Translations under genes and position numbers: made by a program
Shown: positions 58,021-64,000 of the stretch, in pieces
How the letters are laid out: every line of letters starts with the position of its first letter
Numbering within the stretch: the stretch's first letter is position 1
DNA from: Akebia trifoliata
Taxonomy: Eukaryota > Streptophyta > Magnoliopsida > Ranunculales > Lardizabalaceae
Assembly: GCA_017979445.1 (NCBI GenBank)
Contig: CM030706.1
Location: forward strand, 8,356,967-8,420,966
Length of the DNA stretch: 64,000 nucleotides
Reading direction: 5' to 3'
The notes under the pieces: model-generated
Database searches by the model: none
What the model was told of the DNA's origin: nothing
Seen by the model: only the letters and a program-made list of their open reading frames with translations

Positions 58021-58684
58021 TAAGTAGTCCCTTTTCCTTCTTTGCACAGCTTCTTTGCTTCTTAGTATGAGTAATGATAGGACTAACAAGACCACCACAA
58101 GTAAGCCAAAGTTTGAGGGAGATCCATAAGACTTGGTTCTGATCTGGGTTGGGATCAGGCATTGGAGTGTTGTGCTTTCTAGTGTTAGAGTAAATTACCT
58201 ATGATACGTAGGTTTTAACTTGAAAACAGGGCTTTAATTTGAGTCATTAGGATTCTTCAGAATGCATTAGTAATTTGGTCTATTTGATTGATTTTATTGG
58301 GTTAATTTGATATGAAGATGCGTGCCTTAAACATTGGATTTGTAGCTCTAGATGGGATTGAATGTTATAAGAAATTTTGAAAAATGATGATGATTATGGT
58401 TAACTTGAATGTAGAAAAATTTATTGCTTATTTAATTGTAGAATTATTTTAATTGCTTAATTCAATTAAATGTTGTGCCAACAGAGTTATTATGAAGTTT
58501 TTGTTTCATTCTCCCTGAAATAGGATTGACTGGTGACATAGCGTTCATGTTGTTGCCGCCTATAGTTGGGATAAGGTTTTGTGAAAATAATGATGATTGT
58601 GGTTATAACTTGAATGTAATTATACGTATTGCTTCTTTTTGTTGGAATTATTATTCTTGTATTAACGACGAAAAAAAAATTCAG

Positions 58685-60061
58685 GTGAAGAAGGTAACTG
58701 TTGACATTGTTTGGGACTTAACAAGTTCTAAGGATGGCTTGCTATTACTTGCCCGCTACCCGGAGATTTTGTTACCTTCACTGTCCCGTCTCTTAGGAGA
58801 AAATAAGGTGTGTTTTAAACTTTTGAAAAATATTTATTTTTATCATCTTGAGAGGAATCTAATTGACATCATGAAACATAACATTCTGAATGGAATATGA
58901 ACAAGTATGTGGAAGAACGCCACAAACTTGTAAAATATAAAACTAATGAGTTAAACTAAGTCACCATAATTGAGCCATATTGGGCAATGAAAACTTGTTC
59001 TAACTTGACATTTGGGCTTGTATTTTTAGCATAATATTGTTTTTGATATAGCCACACCATGTGATTCTATGAGGTTCATGCCCATCAACAAGAATGGCTC
59101 AACTACCATATCACCTCTAGAGCATGCCAAGCTCTCCCCACCCAAACCATAATTTTTGTGGATTGAATGAGCTCAACCATCCAATCTAGTCGTACTTATG
59201 GATGGTTCCATGATTAATGGAAGAAAGACCAAAATTTGGGCTGATTGGATCCACTATTGTAGATTAAACTCATTTAATTGACCTTTTAGGAGGTTTCAGA
59301 ACCTGCAGCTGAAGCTCTTGTAAATCTTTCACAAAATTCAGAACTATCAGCAAAGATGGTCGCCCTTGGAATAATTAAAACAGCCATGGAGATGCTATAT
59401 AAGAAGGACTCTAGCATTACCCGGTTGTTGGTTATGCTCCTAGTTAATCTAACACAATTGGATGCAGGCATCACTTCCCTACTTCAGGTATTGCCTTTGA
59501 TATAAGAGAAGCTTGGGATTGAGTATGCTTTTGTTCTATCATTAGTAGGGTTGTTCTCATTCTGATTAGGAATAGTTTGGATTGTGATTTTTCATTCTAT
59601 AGAATGGAGATGAGAAGATGCAAGGATTGTATGTTATAAAGCTTGTGAGATCATTTTGGGATTGAGTATGCTTTTGTTCTATCATTGGTAGGGTTGTTCC
59701 TTGTCCCTAGTGGACTTTGTCATATTATATTGGTATGGTATGATAGCACAAAAGTTATTATCGTGGATTTGGTAAAGCAAGCCAGCCAGGCTAGTCATAG
59801 AAAGCAAGGGTGGTTGAATGGGATCAGACTATATATGATTCATTTTCCCTTGTTTCATTCAAACAATATTCTTCCTACATTTAATGCGTCCATTGTGATT
59901 TCTCTTGATCTCTGGTGAGTTGTGCTCGGATTTACAGTGAGCAGGACACATTGAAAATGCTACTTGAGCTTGGAAGTGCACTCTCAATCAAACGGGAAGC
60001 CGTAAATGATCCAGAAATTCGTGTCCAAGTGTTAGAAGCTATTTACTTGATTTCATTGCAG
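58685..60061 (+). pseudogene. HGH1: HGH1-like ARM-repeat protein, internally deleted fragment
   Basis: HGH1 proteins are cytosolic ARM-repeat chaperones that help fold elongation factor 2. Four exon pieces match: 58685-58807 (VKKVTVDIVWDLTSSKDGLL), 59290-59487 (SEPAAEALVNLSQNSELSAK, RLLVMLLVNLTQLDAGITSL), 59603-59654 (NGDEKMQGLYVIKLVRSF, cut off in mid-exon), and about 59925-60061 (SEQDTLKMLLELGSALSIKR, DPEIRVQVLEAIYLISLQ). Splice sites of the first two pieces are intact. The first exon, roughly 100 central codons and the C-terminal exons are missing. A direct repeat (about 59511-59556 and 59655-59700) lies at the deletion junction. It is not a working gene. Confidence 0.88.
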
Positions 60062-61167
60062 GTCAAATTAGTAGCATTAACACTAACCGTAATTGTTATT
60101 TTACACTTAGATGTAATATGTTGTTAAATCCATGACAACAATTTTATCTTTGGATTAAAAAATGACTCATCTATTTCTTTTTTTCAAGTAACAATATTCT
60201 ATTATCTTAATAAGAGAGAATTATGATATTTTGCTTTGTTACAGAAGTATCACACCGGCCTCACTTCCCTTATACATAGATACGAGTCTTTTATTTTGTC
60301 TGCATATGTGTACTCATTCTTGGCCCCCATACAATGAATTTGCTGGCATTGTTTAAGGAGATTCAAGATGGATCACCCTGATCAAATGAAAATCAAAGCA
60401 ACACGACACATGGTGAAACAATTTTATCTTTTCTCTAGTCTCTTTTCTTTATTTTGGAAAAATAGGATTACTGTATTGTTGTTGTTATCATCATCCTACT
60501 AAAAGACAGGTTTAGAGGCACACACATAGACTAGGTTGCAGCCCACTTTATTTTTGCACACTTTCGGAAAAACACATACCCAATGTGTCTCCCTTCACAA
60601 TGGGTGGTTGGCCTTTAAATGGGCATAATAACAAAATCAAGCGGAGTGCTTTGTTAGAGACTTGTTACCTAGACAATTAATGGCTCAACATGAGCTTAAA
60701 TCTGTACACACTAGGAGATGCGCTTATGGCTACAACTACTCAATCATTCTGCCTTTCCCAAGTATGCACACTAGCAGTATTTCATATGCCCATCACATTA
60801 GGTGACACATCCAACACTTGTGCTTGCTCACTAAGTGTTTACCATGCGAAGGCTAAGTTCTCGATGATATTCATCTTAAACTGATTCAATTAGAGTTTCG
60901 ATGTGATTTTGAAGGATTCCAAGGGATTGGTATTGATTATATTTCTTGAGCATTTACGTAACAATTGTTAAAATTTTCTAATTACTCATCTCGCTTGAGT
61001 GGCAAAGAGTAATGATTTTCATGTTGTTGTAATTAAGACTGGAATATCAAATCATCCATCTTTAAAATTTCCTCAAATTTATGATTATGCATTTTTCTAC
61101 TTCTCTTATTTACTATGATGACACTTGTATGTTCTCTTCTTTGCCTATATGGTCTGCTCTTGCCCAG

Positions 61168-61259
61168 GTCATTTGATGGAAAAGATAGAAGCTGAAAATT
61201 TGCTACACAAAGCGTTTAGTGTTTTTCTGTTCAACCCCAAATACGAGTTGCTTCTTTAG
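61168..61259 (+). pseudogene. IDI: Isopentenyl-diphosphate delta-isomerase exon fragment
   Basis: A single exon reads HLMEKIEAENLLHKAFSVFL and FNPKYELLL, then TAG, the start of the Nudix-type core of IDI. IDI interconverts IPP and DMAPP in isoprenoid synthesis. Acceptor (CCCAG) and donor (GTATGT) are kept. The last codon is TAG (61257-61259) where the family has Gln (LLLQQRS), a CAG to TAG change. The next exon with the catalytic Cys (TNTCCSHP) was not found. Isolated fragment, no product expected. Confidence 0.88.
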
Positions 61260-62087
61260 GTATGTTAGTACTTACATCAATTTCTCTTTGGAATGTTTTG
61301 ATACTTGGAAATGAGGTTGTGTTACACTTAATCATCCAATTAGTGAATAGGGAAATGAGGTTCTGTTAAACTTTTTGAAGGTCCAAGGCCCTGATAATTC
61401 CTCTCAAACCATTTATGAGTCATGGATTGGTTCAAGTGATTTCCCCATAGTAAGTAGTATTTAAAAGTGCGACTACATTTGAGTGATTTAAGTAAAACTG
61501 TAATTCACTCATAGTTACAAAAAATGGTCTTTTCCCCCTGAAAAAGTTGGGTCTAAAATAAGTTTTTTGTCTCTTGCAATTAAAATGAGCTTTTAGGATT
61601 TAGTGATTCATTAATGTAGTTTAGTGTGGATTTACTAAGACTGTCTTGATATTATGGTTGTTAATTTTTCAATTGTGTGTTATTTTGTTCGAAAGATAGT
61701 TGATTATAATTTTTGATTAAATGAAAGATTGTCATTAGTTCATAGAAAAATCATTGTGGTCTAGACCTTCACACTTATTTTGATTAAATGTTTAGTTGAT
61801 TCAACGTATGTTGCATGTAAAAGAAAGATAAACCATTTATGTCTATTGGAAGCTAACTGAGAATGGTTGTGTGAAGTATACTTATGTTAGGAGGCTACTC
61901 TGTCTTCAGTTATTGCTAGTTCTGTACCTTTGTTCTTATGGTGTTGGTCACATCATGTTTCCATTCTATCGGTCTGCATTGCATAAATCTTTGGATCACC
62001 TTGATTATAAATCTAAAGTAAAACTAGTAATTAATTGTGCTCCTATCCATGTTTCGATATATTCTAAATCTACTAGATTGTTTATTA

Positions 62088-62808
62088 GAACAATTGGTGA
62101 AAAGCTTATTGGACTAGTGACTTCAAGAGATGAGATTCTTGATCTGCTTAAGGTGGGTAATGTCATCAAGGAATTCAGGAATGTGTGCTTGGAATTATTC
62201 ATAACACATTGATGTTTAACTCAATATATGTTTTGCTCCAGCTTGATGATGTGATAGATCTTGTGATTCCAAGAGGCAGTAACAAACTTGTTTCGCAAAT
62301 CAAGGAATCAACAAAAATTCCCGTTCTTGGTCATTTTGGTAAGCTAAAATATGTTCGGAATTCTATTTATCATTATGTTGTCTGCACAAGCTTCGATTTT
62401 GTTATATGATACATTTTCTATGAGAGTTATAATTTGTAATGTCTACTGTGTAGATGGTATTTGCCATGTTTATGTTGATAAGTTAGCTAACATTGATATG
62501 GCCAAACGCATTGTTTTGGATGCAAAGATAGACTATCCTGCCGCCTGTAATGCAATGGTAATTCCTTTATACATTCTTTTTACTGATATGTTAGATGATA
62601 TTGTGATGAACAGGATTTTACATATTGCAGATCTGGCTTTTTATTTATGACTAATATATGCTATTAGTAATTACTCTCCACTTTTTGTGAGATAATAACA
62701 CTTGGTGTTGTTCACCTTGGTATTGTCAGGAAACACTTCTTGTACACAAAGATTTGGTGAAGATTGGCGGGCTTAATGAGCCCATTGTAGGTCTCCGCAG
62801 TGAATTGG
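62088..62808 (+). pseudogene. P5CS: P5CS (gamma-glutamyl phosphate reductase domain) gene fragment
   Basis: P5CS makes glutamate semialdehyde for proline synthesis. Four exons of its C-terminal reductase domain are present with introns: about 62088-62152 (GEKLIGLVTSRDEILDLLK), 62242-62338 ([20 protein letters not shown]), 62454-62557 ([20 protein letters not shown], then DYPAACNAM with the catalytic Cys) and 62730-62808 (ETLLVHKDLVKIGGLNEPIV). All junctions are GT-AG and in phase. The 5' glutamate kinase exons and the 3' exons were not found. The coding parts hold no stop, so it is younger or less decayed than its neighbours. It could be transcribed as part of a chimera. Confidence 0.9.
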
Positions 62809-63637
62809 GTATGGCTTCTGTATAAGCATGTTCACAATCCTCTATGTTTTAATCATATAAACTATTGGTTCAATAATTGCATCCCCTATTTGATCTTATT
62901 AAGGTTGAGACCATTGACACTTTCTTACTTTGAAGAAGAATTAGTTTAGAGTCTTCCATACTTATTCAGGTTGATATCATTAGCTTTTTCTCATTTTGAA
63001 GAAGATTTTGTTGAGTCCTACATAATTTTGTAAATGGTATAATCTGCTATTAAATGTCCAATAGGTACACAACCTATCAATATAGATCTACTGACATGTC
63101 ATCTTTTGGATGGACCATAGCATTTGAGTCACCATTTGGAGGTTTCTTATTGTTTGACAGAAGAACCATCTAGAATCAAGTGGTATCATCCCATTAACGT
63201 GATGTTGGTCCTTAGAAGAGTGGTTTTTCAATTGGATGCTTTTGATTTAACAATTTATGTAATGCTATGGTGCTTTGTGGAACCGTTCAAGTTTTTAAAC
63301 CCATCTTTATGATTTACACAGTCAATGAAAATAATTTTACATCTCTAGCATTCAAGTCTTAAGTGGTTCTGGTTTTGCAATTGACTAAGAACCACCTTAT
63401 TTTAATTAATTTAGACTTCTAGGTGAACATTCAAACTTGGATAAATGTAGTCTTCTGTAATCTTTCTAGGATGCAAAGATCCATTATTGTTGTGTGTTTA
63501 GTTTATCATTTTAATTATAAAGCTTTTCCAAAAGTTGGTTGAACTCCTTTCACCACCTACTCTTCAAGAAGCAACATAATTCAATTATTCTTTTATTTGT
63601 CGGTATTTATTATTTTGCACAATTTTTCCCTTTCTAG

Positions 63638-63764
63638 GTACCCAATTCCACCGTTCGATTTTTCTATTGAAGGAGTAACATTGATATCAGTTGATGTACA
63701 TAAGTATGGGTTGCCTCCAAAGGGAACTAGTATAGTTCTATATAAGAATCACACCATTAGAAAG
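63638..63764 (+). pseudogene. Sphingosine-1-phosphate lyase exon fragment
   Basis: One exon reads [20 protein letters not shown] and [20 protein letters not shown], ending RK at a GTAGTG donor; the acceptor is TTTCTAG. This is the PLP-binding region of sphingosine-1-phosphate lyase, an ER enzyme (DPL1/SPL family). The Schiff-base Lys lies in VDVHKYG. The exon is open and carries no obvious damage. The next exon (usually starting HQFVAVTEWTGG) was not seen before the window ends, and upstream exons were not found between 62810 and 63637. More of the gene may lie beyond 64000. Confidence 0.88.
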
Positions 63765-64000
63765 GTAGTGTTGTCTATCGATCAATGTTTGAGATACTTA
63801 TTTTGTTTATAATTCATAGAGTTGCCTCTTATTTTATAGTGAAAATATTCGTGAATATGTACTTTGTTTTTGGATTTCGTAGATGTATGTTTGGTACATT
63901 GTAGTTTATGTAGCATAGACCTCCATACAATACATTTACAGGTTGTGGCATCTTTTTATAAACATGTGATAAGTGAAATGTGGGGTGCCAATAACAGTTC

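Larger units (their letters stand above)
55442..64000 (+). mobile_element. Probable CACTA-type gene-capture element, right end outside the window
   Basis: CACTACAAAAAAAGACACG at 55442 matches the common plant CACTA terminus. The next few hundred bases are rich in GGCGTTTT, AACGCC and GACGG motifs, like CACTA subterminal repeats. Diverged repeats (56083-58020) and then fragments of at least four host genes follow, all on the plus strand with introns: HGH1, IDI, P5CS and sphingosine-1-phosphate lyase. No inverted terminal copy (TTTTTGTAGTG) was seen before 64000, so the end and the 3-bp duplication cannot be checked. A Helitron, or unrelated insertions side by side, are the alternatives. Confidence 0.5.

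Noticed and set aside
58067..58200. ATG followed by a Lys/Thr-rich start, which might be the first exon of a gene before HGH1
   Set aside because: It stops after 20 codons and matches no HGH1 N-terminus. No link to the next exon can be shown.
61871..62087. Open frame before the P5CS fragment (LDHLDYKSKVKLVINCAP) as a fifth captured gene
   Set aside because: No family is recognised and no splice borders are clear. It may be intron read-through.
55442..64000. The idea that HGH1, IDI, P5CS and the lyase here are working genes
   Set aside because: Each lacks essential exons, two carry stops or deletions, and four unrelated fragments in a row do not form complete genes.

Overview
The window is nuclear DNA from a flowering plant, probably a woody eudicot; the order cannot be told from sequence alone. 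The evidence is AT-rich DNA, GT-AG introns, a two-exon UGT83A-type glycosyltransferase, and plant-type Ty1/copia elements primed by initiator Met-tRNA, L1 LINEs with an RNase H domain, CACTA elements, foldback MITEs and a SINE. Only two intact host genes are visible. Most of the rest is transposon sequence, much of it nested.

Layout: (1) 1-4422 is intergenic, with an LTR-like fragment on the minus strand, a 1.1-kb TIR element (291-1383) that holds a second palindromic element, and a GA microsatellite. (2) 4423-20860 (+) is an intact nine-exon CobW/ZNG1 GTPase gene (383 aa predicted). Intron 6 holds a LINE remnant split by a copia element and a MITE. Intron 7 holds a deleted copia element and an antisense LINE piece. 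(3) 21881-24700 (-) is a UGT83A-type pseudogene and 33408-35716 (-) is its intact relative (457 aa). (4) Between them, a decayed copia element (24895 to about 32090) is split by a 4,052-bp CACTA element (26883-30934, target duplication CAT) that carries one exon of an organellar EF-Tu gene.

(5) 38179 to about 54640 is an L1 LINE on the minus strand. Its ORF1 is split by a 10.8-kb copia element (42984-53820, target duplication GTTTC), which in turn holds a 3.9-kb LTR-like unit, probably a solo LTR (44215-48102, target duplication ATACC). Removing the copia element restores the LINE reading frame, so the order of insertion can be read directly.

(6) 55442-64000 begins with a CACTA-type end, continues with diverged repeats of about 270 bp, and then carries exon-intron fragments of at least four unrelated host genes, all on the plus strand: HGH1, isopentenyl-diphosphate isomerase, P5CS and sphingosine-1-phosphate lyase. 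Splice sites are kept but flanking exons are missing. This looks like serial host-gene capture by a DNA transposon whose other end lies outside the window, and it is the most interesting part of the sequence.

No rRNA, tRNA gene or CRISPR array was seen. Exon limits come from reading frame, splice consensus and recalled family sequence. No database search was run.
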